The notes under the pieces: model-generated
The model's database searches: none
The model's input: only the letters and a program-made list of their open reading frames with translations
What the model was told of the DNA's origin: nothing
In this document: positions 1-5,121 of the stretch, piece by piece
Numbering within the stretch: position 1 is the stretch's first letter
How the letters are laid out: every line of letters begins with the position of its first letter
NCBI GenBank assembly: GCA_012799165.1
Contig: JAAZLU010000242.1
Span: forward strand, 1 to 5,121
Length of the DNA stretch: 5,121 nt
Origin: Clostridiales bacterium
GTDB taxonomy: Bacteria; Bacillota; Clostridia; Peptostreptococcales; Anaerovoracaceae
Direction of reading: 5' to 3'
Made by a program: the position numbers and the translations under genes

Positions 1-137
1 AAGTTGTACGGAGCCTTCCCGCCGGTAACATAGCTGTACATGTTGAGGTTCCCCGAGGATATGTTAGCATCCGCAATCGGCTGGCCTGCCTTCAAGCCGG
101 ATATATTGTAGGTTCCGCCGAATGTAAGCGGCAGGTA
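1..137 (-). other. Start of a further He_PIG-like domain, cut by window edge
   Basis: From residue 1187 the chain reads LPLTFGGTYNISG and ends at VTGGKAPYN, with the last codon split. The G-G-x-x-P-Y-N/T-F motif is the hallmark of He_PIG-type putative Ig domains, so the array continues beyond base 1. At least part of one more domain, and probably the cell-surface anchor, lies outside the window. Confidence 0.55.
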
Positions 138-3100
138 CACCTCTCCAATATTAATTGTAATCGTTACGCTTGTATTTGCTTCGTCTGTTACCTTTATCGT
201 CGCTGTGGTTTGCCCCTGTTTTTCCGGACGCGTGTAAACAAGTTTGTTGTCCGCATCGACAGATAGTCCGCTTACTTCAGGATCCACATTGAAAGTAAGA
301 GTGCCTGTTCCGCCTGTCGCAGTAAGAGCTTTCTTTGCTGTATAAGAATCTCCCTTTATTCCTTCGGGTATATCGTAATCCTCTGAATAAAGAAACTCTA
401 TAGGCCGTACTACTTCTTCTGTCGCATTGCTTGTTGCCGTGCCTTTATAGGCTCCGTTGCCGGTGGCCACCACCTTAATGTATTTACCCAAATCAGCTTC
501 TGCAACGATATAAGTCTCTCCTGTCGCTCCGAGAATATCCTCATAGGTACCGTCTGCCGTAGAACAAATCTGCCACTGGTAGGTAGCAGTGGCACCTGCG
601 GGTAATAGGTTTACTGCTGTAAGCGTCTTACCTAACTGAGCTATTCCGTCAATCGAAACAGCAGTCAAATCATCGGCCTCCACCGCGGATGTCGCAGCAC
701 TCTCCTTAGTACCCTTATATTTCCCGTAACCCGTAACTTCTACTTTTATAAATTTGCCGAAATATTCGGGAGCAACTTTATAAGTACTGCCTGTGGCATC
801 GGGAATCTCAGTATAGCTGCCGTCTTTCGTATCGCAGAACAGCCAGCGATAAGTGGCAGTAGCCTCAGCAGGATTCGTTACTGCCGTTAAGGTCTCACCG
901 ACTTGAGGCGTTCCTTGGATTGTAACACCGGTAATCGGGGTCGCTATAGTCGAATTTTCCGCCCACACAGCATATACCGTTCTCTCCTTATCCACGGGGG
1001 AGTTTGCGGTAAATATATAATTCTCAATATCGTCCCAATTCGCTATGTCTGTAAGTTCAGTAAGATTGGGAAATACCGTTGCGGCATTTGCAGGGTCAAT
1101 CTCTTCTTTCGACCAGCCCAAGAAGGTATGATTTAATCGAACAAGCTCATCGCCGCCTGCCTTTCCGTAGAAGAGCCTGTCTTTGTAATCGCCGCTTGAC
1201 TGATTGGTAATAGGTTTACCTTCGTAGTCGGAAAAATATTTATCCCCATCGCCTTCCGTCCAATCATGTCCTTGATTGTTTAGGTATAAAATATTGTCGC
1301 CCTCGAAGCCGTTCGGCGCGTATCCGGCTGTACCGTAGGCTTTCTTGTTGATCGGTACGATTCTAACCACTTCATCGTCTGCAGCACCGGTATTCTTGTC
1401 GAAAGTTACTTTGGCCTGCACGCGGTAGGTGGAAGGAAGAGACCTTAAGAAGAATTTGCTGAAGTCCGAGTTATGGACACTGATTTCCATATCCTTTTTC
1501 AGTTCTATCCCGGTGGGCCATTTATCGCTGCTGAATGTAAAAGGATATCCTTGCTGATTGCCGCTTCCTTCGGTGCCATCGTTGCGCTCGACACCTTCTG
1601 CAGTAAAGGTCTCCCCTGTAGTCTCGGCCTTAACTCCTGCAAATTCTTTTATAGTTCCTCCGTTGTAGAGAAGTTCCGCGGTCATTTCCGCGCCGGAATA
1701 TTTGCTATGTCCCGTTATGCTTGTGCTGTCGGTAAAGATTTCATCGAGGTGGGGCGTATTGGCTCTGCGATAGATGGCAATACCTGAACGAGCCACGGCA
1801 TTCGGAAGATTGTATACCTTATTCGCATTTGTAGTCGCGTAATCTATGTTAAAGGTATATGTGGTTCCGGCAATTGTCATATTTATCGTGTCGGGCTGAC
1901 CCGTCATCGTATCGAATAAAGTAAATGTTACTTTTTGATCTTTGCCGATTCTAATTCCAGTTTCCACAGTTAAAGTGCAAGTTTTTGTCGCGCTGTTATA
2001 CGGGGCAACACTGTAACCTTCCCCGTTGCTGCTCGGATCTCCGTTATTTACCAAAGGGGGTCTTGTCTTCTTTAAATTGCCTATGGGGCGCTGGTAATTG
2101 GTACCCAGCCCTACCCTGAAAAATGCGCGCATACTTGGCTGCAAGTCTTGAGGAGAGCCGGAGAATACTATTGTCCCACCGGGAGCTATATTGATATCTT
2201 CAGCACGCGGCTCAAGGGTATAAGTCAGCTGCTTTGCATCGTTGTTTGTGGAATCCATAGCGATGTAGGATGTAGCAAAGCTCATGGCCGCTTTGTTGCT
2301 CTCGCCGAACAAAGCATCCATCTTGTCTCTGTCGACATTGTAAACAAAGCGTACATAATCCGAAAAATATTCATGGCCGTGCAGATAAACGTTTGCTATT
2401 CCCGACGTAGAAGCTATCGCATAGGGACCACCTATATTCCCTAAATCTTTAGGGAACATTCTCCAGGTTCTCGTCTCTACGCCCGGAGTAGGCGTCGTTC
2501 CGGACACAAAATGCTCTTTCTTTATCGGACTGACCACAGCACTCGTCCAGGCAGCTCCGGCCGGATCCAGCATCCTCATCTCTCCGAGTTTACCGTCTAT
2601 TTCCACAAGAGCATCGAACATGCGCTTATCCATAGTCTGGGCGATACCCAAATAGGCATCCAGAAAATGTCCCTCTTTTGCTTGATTTCCGTTGAGATAT
2701 TGATTCGGAGCCATCTTATAATAGACTATCAGCTTGCTTCTTTCGCAGTCGTAGATGACAGTCTGATGGGTCGAACGGTACATATCCATGGGCATATACA
2801 CGTTTTGATACATCTGCGACATGGAAGCCGTCCTGAATGGAGCTGTAGTGACGAGATTTACATCATCAAAACCCGCCGCCGTTATTGTTGTTTCCAGCTG
2901 GCCTGCGGGAGCGGGGTAAATATATTGTCCTATAACCGTTGTGGATCGAGGAGGAGAGCTGGGTTTTTTTGTTCCGGCCTGCTGATAGACCTGCGTTAAA
3001 TCGGCGTTATAATAACGCATTGCAACGGCGTAGTCTTCTTTAAGTGTGTCGAGTGTATCGCCTGTCGTATTTAAAACGAGATATAACTTGGACTTCATGT

Positions 3101-3695
3101 AGTCGGAATTTGAGGGCATCTTCGGAAATACACTCTCAATAGGGAGCTTAAAGACATTATCCAATAAGGGACTATTAGTTGTTCTCTCCCAATTGGTTCC
3201 TCCTATTTGGCTTAAAAAATATTTCGGAGAAAGTGACAAGTCGGCTTCCGCCGGCGAATAAGACATCTTGAAGAAACTTTTTTCTTTATTGACGAGCTCC
3301 ATAAGCCTCGGATCTATATAGAACTTCGCATACTTCCATTTGTCTCTGAAAGTCATCGAAGCACTGCTCTCACTTTGAGGAAACATGCTGATTTCAAATT
3401 CCAGAACGGTTTTACCTTCATCGTTGATATGGAATTGGCGGTAGGAAAAACCGGCGGTGCCGATTCCGGCGTTAGTCTCTGTGGTACCTGAAGGAGTGAC
3501 ACCCGATTCCAGAGGCCACGGAACTCTGACTTCCTCATCAGCATCCCACTCGAAACCCGTCTCGTAGCTGTTACCGCTAGCTTCCGTAGTGCTTATCAGC
3601 CCGGGAAGCGAAGCGAGCCCTCCGAGCAATACGGTGAACACAAAGGTGAATGCCGCGATGCGCCTTAATCCGGCTTTTAGTGTCTTAATTTTCAT
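1..3695 (-). CDS. Large secreted multidomain surface protein (adhesin-like), 3' end outside window
   Basis: One open frame runs from an ATG at 3695 to the left edge: 1231 codons, no stop, so the C-terminus is missing. Order seen: signal peptide (residues 1-39); unrecognised region of about 450 residues (40-483) with a Pro-rich linker near 243-250; beta-rich region 484-640; Big_6-like module (646-742); InlB B-repeat/Flg_new-like module (757-912); two tandem Ig-like repeats (921-1009, 1010-1094); He_PIG/cadherin-like domain (1098-1184) and the start of another (1187 on). Only four cysteines are present (317, 573, 954, 1044). Stacks of such modules typify Gram-positive cell-surface stalks and adhesins, so an extracellular binding or structural role is inferred; the ligand is unknown. 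No anchor (LPXTG or SLH) is visible, as expected for a truncated end. The ATG at 3695 is preferred because it places a textbook signal peptide at the N-terminus and follows a purine-rich site; an in-frame ATG lies 25 codons upstream at 3770. The gene has its own promoter and is separated from the DUF362 gene by 392 bases. Confidence 0.93.
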   Translation of the reverse strand, partial: MKIKTLKAGLRRIAAFTFVFTVLLGGLASLPGLISTTEASGNSYETGFEWDADEEVRVPWPLESGVTPSGTTETNAGIGTAGFSYRQFHINDEGKTVLEFEISMFPQSESSASMTFRDKWKYAKFYIDPRLMELVNKEKSFFKMSYSPAEADLSLSPKYFLSQIGGTNWERTTNSPLLDNVFKLPIESVFPKMPSNSDYMKSKLYLVLNTTGDTLDTLKEDYAVAMRYYNADLTQVYQQAGTKKPSSPPRSTTVIGQYIYPAPAGQLETTITAAGFDDVNLVTTAPFRTASMSQMYQNVYMPMDMYRSTHQTVIYDCERSKLIVYYKMAPNQYLNGNQAKEGHFLDAYLGIAQTMDKRMFDALVEIDGKLGEMRMLDPAGAAWTSAVVSPIKKEHFVSGTTPTPGVETRTWRMFPKDLGNIGGPYAIASTSGIANVYLHGHEYFSDYVRFVYNVDRDKMDALFGESNKAAMSFATSYIAMDSTNNDAKQLTYTLEPRAEDINIAPGGTIVFSGSPQDLQPSMRAFFRVGLGTNYQRPIGNLKKTRPPLVNNGDPSSNGEGYSVAPYNSATKTCTLTVETGIRIGKDQKVTFTLFDTMTGQPDTINMTIAGTTYTFNIDYATTNANKVYNLPNAVARSGIAIYRRANTPHLDEIFTDSTSITGHSKYSGAEMTAELLYNGGTIKEFAGVKAETTGETFTAEGVERNDGTEGSGNQQGYPFTFSSDKWPTGIELKKDMEISVHNSDFSKFFLRSLPSTYRVQAKVTFDKNTGAADDEVVRIVPINKKAYGTAGYAPNGFEGDNILYLNNQGHDWTEGDGDKYFSDYEGKPITNQSSGDYKDRLFYGKAGGDELVRLNHTFLGWSKEEIDPANAATVFPNLTELTDIANWDDIENYIFTANSPVDKERTVYAVWAENSTIATPITGVTIQGTPQVGETLTAVTNPAEATATYRWLFCDTKDGSYTEIPDATGSTYKVAPEYFGKFIKVEVTGYGKYKGTKESAATSAVEADDLTAVSIDGIAQLGKTLTAVNLLPAGATATYQWQICSTADGTYEDILGATGETYIVAEADLGKYIKVVATGNGAYKGTATSNATEEVVRPIEFLYSEDYDIPEGIKGDSYTAKKALTATGGTGTLTFNVDPEVSGLSVDADNKLVYTRPEKQGQTTATIKVTDEANTSVTITINIGEVYLPLTFGGTYNISGLKAGQPIADANISSGNLNMYSYVTGGKAPYN
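144..404 (-). other. He_PIG / cadherin-like putative Ig domain
   Basis: Residues 1098-1184. Recognisable elements: a start at PIEFLYSEDYDIPEG, a central TATGGTGTLTFNVDPE strand pair, the LSVDADNKLVYTRPEKQG segment and a terminal TTATIKVTD strand followed by TITINIG. This matches the general plan of putative-Ig (He_PIG-type) domains that occur in long tandem arrays in secreted bacterial proteins. The subfamily is uncertain. Confidence 0.6.
414..668 (-). repeat. Tandem Ig-like repeat, copy 2 (residues 1010-1094)
   Basis: Second copy of the same domain, directly after the first, with the matching landmarks LGKTLTAV, ATATYQW, Cys1044, DGTYEDI, GATGETY and LGKYIKVVATG. It carries one extra residue before the ATATY strand relative to copy 1. 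The single cysteine is at the equivalent place in both copies. Confidence 0.85.
669..935 (-). repeat. Tandem Ig-like repeat, copy 1 (residues 921-1009)
   Basis: First of two adjacent protein repeats. Shared landmarks are G-x-x-x-x-G-x-T-L-T-A-V, A-T-A-T-Y-x-W, a single Cys (954), D-G-x-Y-x-x-I, A-T-G-x-T-Y, G-K-x-I-K-V and Y-K-G-T. This layout is typical of stalk domains in clostridial surface proteins. Nucleotide identity between the copies is only partial, so this is an old duplication rather than a fresh one. Confidence 0.85.
960..1427 (-). other. InlB B-repeat / Flg_new (Listeria-Bacteroides repeat)-like module
   Basis: Residues 757-912. The first strand reads VQAKVTFDKNTG, and the end has the family's hallmark core: NHTFLGWSKEE, then YIFTANSPVDKERTVYAVWAE with one residue more. 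The G-W turn and the terminal Y-A-V-W are diagnostic of these small beta-grasp-like repeats of secreted Firmicute proteins. A usual copy is about 65-80 residues; here the two halves are separated by extra sequence rich in Gly, Asp and Asn (about 785-850), so the module is roughly double length. The role is probably as a spacer or adhesion unit on the cell surface. Confidence 0.7.
1470..1760 (-). other. Big_6-like bacterial Ig module in the surface protein
   Basis: Residues 646-742. The segment opens with a P-x-L-D-x-I-x-x-D-S-T-x-I-T-G pattern and a G-A-E-M-T-A-x-L strand. It closes with F-T-F-S-S-D-x-W, then G-I-E-L-K-K-D-M-E-I-S-V. This is the usual plan of Gram-positive Ig modules whose strands read 'ITG ... 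gA.v.v ... f.v.....L..gd.i.V'. The middle has a Gly/Thr/Asn-rich insertion (about 690-715). Assignment rests on pattern recognition; another Ig subfamily is possible. Confidence 0.5.
3579..3695 (-). other. Signal peptide of the surface protein
   Basis: Residues 1-39. The n-region is basic (Lys2, Lys4, Lys7, Arg11, Arg12). A hydrophobic core runs from about Ile13 to Ile34 and includes FTFVFTVLLGG. A small-residue cleavage site, T-E-A before Ser40, fits signal peptidase I. No lipobox cysteine is present, so the protein is not a lipoprotein. The prediction is by eye; the exact cut could be a few residues away. Confidence 0.85.
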
Positions 3696-3702
3696 TGGAT
3701 AA

Positions 3703-3714
3703 TCTCTCTTCCTC
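3703..3714 (-). promoter_or_regulatory. Ribosome-binding region of the surface-protein gene
   Basis: The minus strand reads GAGGAAGAGAGA, a purine-rich stretch before the ATG at 3695. The GAGAG part lies about 8 bases from the start; the better anti-16S match, GAGGA, lies about 14 bases away. The site supports the 3695 start over the in-frame ATG at 3770, which has no well-spaced Shine-Dalgarno sequence. Confidence 0.6.
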
Positions 3715-3717
3715 GCT

Positions 3718-3762
3718 CTAAAATTGCAATTATAATTCTTTAGTTCCGGAGCATCTGCCCCG
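3718..3762 (-). other. Two small predicted hairpins in the leader just before the ribosome site
   Basis: On the transcript, CGGGGC and GCTCCG pair around an AGAU loop (3747-3762; six pairs including one G-U). Next, CUAAAG and UUUUAG pair around a 14-base AU-rich loop (3718-3743; six pairs including one G-U). The second hairpin ends four bases before the purine-rich ribosome site. Neither is followed by a U-tract, so neither is a terminator. They may affect translation or stability, but the second is weak. Confidence 0.3.
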
Positions 3763-3772
3763 CGATTCATTT

Positions 3773-3835
3773 TTAAAACATTAACATTCCTCTCATGTAT
3801 TCTTCATCCGGTAAAGCGATAACGAATTGACACAT
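3773..3835 (-). CDS. Possible 20-codon leader ORF (speculative)
   Basis: Within the predicted leader an ATG at 3835 opens 20 codons (beginning MCQFVIALPD) and ends in TAA at 3773-3775. Two bases after that stop lies an ATG (3770) in frame with the surface-protein gene, which would permit reinitiation. Against it: the only candidate ribosome site is a weak AGAAG about seven bases upstream, the peptide resembles nothing I recognise, and an ORF this short can arise by chance. Confidence 0.2.
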   Translation of the reverse strand: MCQFVIALPDEEYMRGMLMF

Positions 3836-3843
3836 GGAGGTAC

Positions 3844-3883
3844 TTCTATACTAAAACAAACTAAAGAATATTTTACTATAGAA
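3844..3883. repeat. Imperfect inverted repeat straddling the -10 box (operator-like)
   Basis: The left arm TTCTATACTAAAA (3844-3856) and the right arm TTTTACTATAGAA (3871-3883) are reverse complements at 12 of 13 positions, with a 14-base spacer. Arm centres are 27 bases apart. The right arm covers most of the -10 box and the left arm lies just past the predicted start of transcription. A dimeric regulator bound here would block the promoter. The regulator is unknown, and part of the symmetry could come from AT richness. Confidence 0.45.
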
Positions 3884-3941
3884 ACAAATTAAGGGTCAAG
3901 GCAACTTTTGTGCAAAACCAACAATTTAACGAATATTTTAC
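3866..3941. repeat. 11-base direct repeat at and upstream of the promoter
   Basis: GAATATTTTAC (plus strand) occurs exactly at 3866-3876, spanning the -10 box, and again at 3931-3941, 65 bases further upstream, beyond the -35 box. The second copy has no acceptable -35 at the right distance, so it does not look like a second promoter. It may be a second regulator site, or chance in AT-rich DNA. Confidence 0.35.
3870..3899 (-). promoter_or_regulatory. Sigma-70/SigA-type promoter of the surface-protein gene
   Basis: On the minus strand a -35 box TTGACC (3894-3899) is followed by an 18-base spacer and a -10 box TAAAAT (3870-3875), each matching consensus at five of six positions. Surroundings are very AT-rich (14 G/C of 60 bases in 3841-3900). 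Transcription would begin near 3863, giving an untranslated leader of about 165 bases before the ATG at 3695. It is the best promoter I could find in the gap. Confidence 0.65.
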
Positions 3942-4087
3942 AAACGGGAGACGAGCGCAACCCGAATTATTGTAAAATCAAATATCGCGGGTCATCCTAT
4001 AATAAAACTAAATACCTTTTGGACGGTTTATTTTTTGTGTAGCTTCAATATTTAATCGCTTATCATCTCGTCGAGCGCACTTTATAC
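3900..4087. other. Intergenic stretch with no gene and no clear terminator
   Basis: This AT-rich stretch follows the TAG stop of the DUF362 gene. I looked for stem-loops followed by a T-run on the minus strand. I found only weak ones: CGCT/AGCG (4057-4060 with 4074-4077) and ACCCG/CGGGT with a 23-base loop (3960-3964 with 3988-3992), neither followed by T's. An 8-base word CGAGCGCA occurs at 3952-3959 and 4072-4079. No tRNA, ORF with a ribosome site, or riboswitch-like structure was recognised. Confidence 0.5.
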
Positions 4088-5121
4088 CTAAGACATCTTC
4101 ACGAGCTCGTACTCTCTGCTCCCCATGCCGAGCTTTTCGCCGTGCTCAAGGCCCGCCTCCCAGCTGGAATCGGGGTGAACCATCCTGAATATATCTCTGT
4201 GGCCGTGCTTCTCGCACTTCAGCTCTTCCTGCCCCGCATTTATATTGTCCCCGAGCATAGAATTCTCAAACACAGGCTGGGCGCTCGCGATATCCGCGCA
4301 GGCCTGGTCTATCGCCACGGGATCGAAGCCGGCAAACATACCGACGTCGGGTATTATGGGGGCGTCATTGCAGCTTTCGCAATCACAGTTCGGAGATACA
4401 TCCCGAACGAAGGATATGTGGAAGGCAGGGCGATCGTGCACGACTGCCCAGGTATATTCGGCGATCTTGCGGGAAAGCATATCCTCTGCGCTATCCCACT
4501 TCGATTGCATCGCGTCGGTCGGACATACCGATATACAGCGACCGCAGCCCACACATTTATCCTCGTCTATAACAGCCTTGCCATCCAAGACCCGCACTCC
4601 GTCGTGAGCGCAGTTTCGCGCACATTTTCCGCAGCCCACACAGCGCTTCTCGATGACTCTCGGAGTGCCATCGCCATGCATTATCTGCTTGCCCGAGCGG
4701 CTTCCGCCGCCCATGCCTATATTCTTGAGCACGCCGCCGAAACCCGTACTTCCGTGGCCCTTGAAGTGGGTCATTGAGACTATTATGTCCGCATCCGCGA
4801 TCGCACTGCCGATTTTAGCCTCCTTGCAGTAGACCCCGCCGGGCACCGGAAGTTCCCTGTCGTCCAAACCCTTAAGGCCATCCGCGATTATGCACTGAAC
4901 CCCCGTCGTGAGCGAATTATAGCCGTTTGCGCTCGCAGAATCCAGATGCTCAAGAGCATCCTTCCTTCCGCCCACGTAAAGGGTATTGCAATCGGTGAGG
5001 AAGGGCTTTCCGCCCAAGCGCTTTATGTACGCACAGAGCGCCCTCGCCCACTGCGGGCGAAGATAAGCCAGATTCCCCGGCTCTCCGAAGTGAAGCTTAA
5101 CCGCCACGAACTTATTCTTAA
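4088..5121 (-). CDS. DUF362 domain protein with two [4Fe-4S] ferredoxin motifs, 5' end outside window
   Basis: The frame is open to the right edge and stops at TAG (4088-4090). An in-frame GTG at 5105-5107 could be read as a start giving 339 residues, but the codons before it (K-N-K-F) continue the family's N-terminal strand without a stop. Family members usually carry about 40 more residues, so the true start is probably outside. Numbering from that GTG: a conserved LHFGEPGN (5-12) and FLTDCNTLYVG (36-46); DUF362 core GFGGVLKNIGMG (122-133); ferredoxin motif 1, C156-x2-C159-x2-C162-x3-C166; motif 2, C185-x2-C188-x2-C191-x3-C195-P; a C-terminal CDCESC cluster (241-246); and the DUF362 signature DVGMFAGFDPVAID (254-267). 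Eight motif cysteines could bind two [4Fe-4S] clusters. No signal peptide or membrane segment is seen, so the protein is probably cytoplasmic. It is likely an electron-transfer or redox protein of anaerobic metabolism; the reaction of this family is not established. Cluster 1 lacks the usual Pro after its fourth Cys (CAHDG). Confidence 0.92.
   Translation of the reverse strand, partial: KNKFVAVKLHFGEPGNLAYLRPQWARALCAYIKRLGGKPFLTDCNTLYVGGRKDALEHLDSASANGYNSLTTGVQCIIADGLKGLDDRELPVPGGVYCKEAKIGSAIADADIIVSMTHFKGHGSTGFGGVLKNIGMGGGSRSGKQIMHGDGTPRVIEKRCVGCGKCARNCAHDGVRVLDGKAVIDEDKCVGCGRCISVCPTDAMQSKWDSAEDMLSRKIAEYTWAVVHDRPAFHISFVRDVSPNCDCESCNDAPIIPDVGMFAGFDPVAIDQACADIASAQPVFENSMLGDNINAGQEELKCEKHGHRDIFRMVHPDSSWEAGLEHGEKLGMGSREYELVKMS

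Noticed and set aside
2511..2999. Plus-strand open frame of 162 codons (similar ones at 903-1136, 1473-1787 and 2148-2444)
   Set aside because: All lie antisense to the continuous surface-protein frame, contain no recognisable motif and have unnatural composition (Arg/His/Cys/Ser-rich).
3353..3544. Minus-strand out-of-frame ORFs (also 410-595 and 4354-4554)
   Set aside because: They overlap the real minus-strand genes in another frame, and the real frames carry the domain motifs.
1..3695. Frameshift or stop codon in the surface-protein gene
   Set aside because: I translated the whole frame by hand. It gives exactly 1231 codons from 3695 to base 3, with sensible domains throughout and no stop.
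3931..3941. Second promoter built on the upstream TAAAAT copy
   Set aside because: The 16-18-base spacing gives only GGGTTG-like sequence at the -35 position, which is a poor match to TTGACA.
3960..3992. ACCCG/CGGGT inverted repeat as a terminator for the DUF362 gene
   Set aside because: Only five pairs with a 23-base loop and no following T-run; not a credible intrinsic terminator.
4142..4777. Plus-strand open frame of 211 codons, with a 120-codon one overlapping it at 4245-4607
   Set aside because: Both are antisense to the DUF362 gene, whose ferredoxin cysteines and DUF362 signatures are unmistakable. They show no domain or ribosome site and reflect the GC-rich coding sequence on the other strand.
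1..5121. CRISPR array, tRNA, rRNA or insertion sequence
   Set aside because: No regularly spaced short repeats, cloverleaf or rRNA-like segments, transposase frame or terminal inverted repeats with flanking duplications were seen. The only inverted repeat of note (3844-3883) is promoter-sized and encloses no gene.

Overview
The window suggests a strictly anaerobic, moderate-GC Firmicute, most likely a clostridium. Three things point that way. One gene is a DUF362 protein with two [4Fe-4S] ferredoxin motifs, a type common in anaerobes. The other is a very long secreted multidomain surface protein built from bacterial Ig-like and Listeria-type repeat modules. The promoter and ribosome-binding regions also have a Gram-positive look. 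The taxon is inferred from gene content only.

Layout: both genes lie on the minus strand and both run off the window. From the right, 4088-5121 holds the C-terminal 344 codons of the DUF362/ferredoxin gene; its true start lies beyond the right edge. Next is a 392-base AT-rich gap (3696-4087). It carries one good sigma-70-type promoter (TTGACC, 18-base spacer, TAAAAT) that would give a leader of about 165 bases. An imperfect 13-base inverted repeat straddles the -10 box, an 11-base direct repeat lies at and upstream of it, and the leader has a possible 20-codon ORF and two small hairpins. I see no convincing terminator for the DUF362 gene in the gap.

From 3695 down to base 1 there is a single uninterrupted reading frame of 1231 codons with no stop. 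It encodes a signal peptide, about 450 residues of unrecognised sequence, a Big_6-like Ig module, an InlB B-repeat/Flg_new-like module, two tandem 85-89-residue Ig-like repeats, and then one complete and one partial cadherin/He_PIG-like domain. The C-terminus, where a cell-wall anchor would be expected, lies outside the window.

The two genes look independently expressed. The surface gene has its own promoter, the gap is long, and base composition differs (about 57% GC in sampled stretches of the DUF362 gene against about 45% in the surface gene). Nothing here amounts to a clearly new system. The points most worth attention are the unrecognised N-terminal module of the surface protein and the operator-like dyad and leader in front of it.
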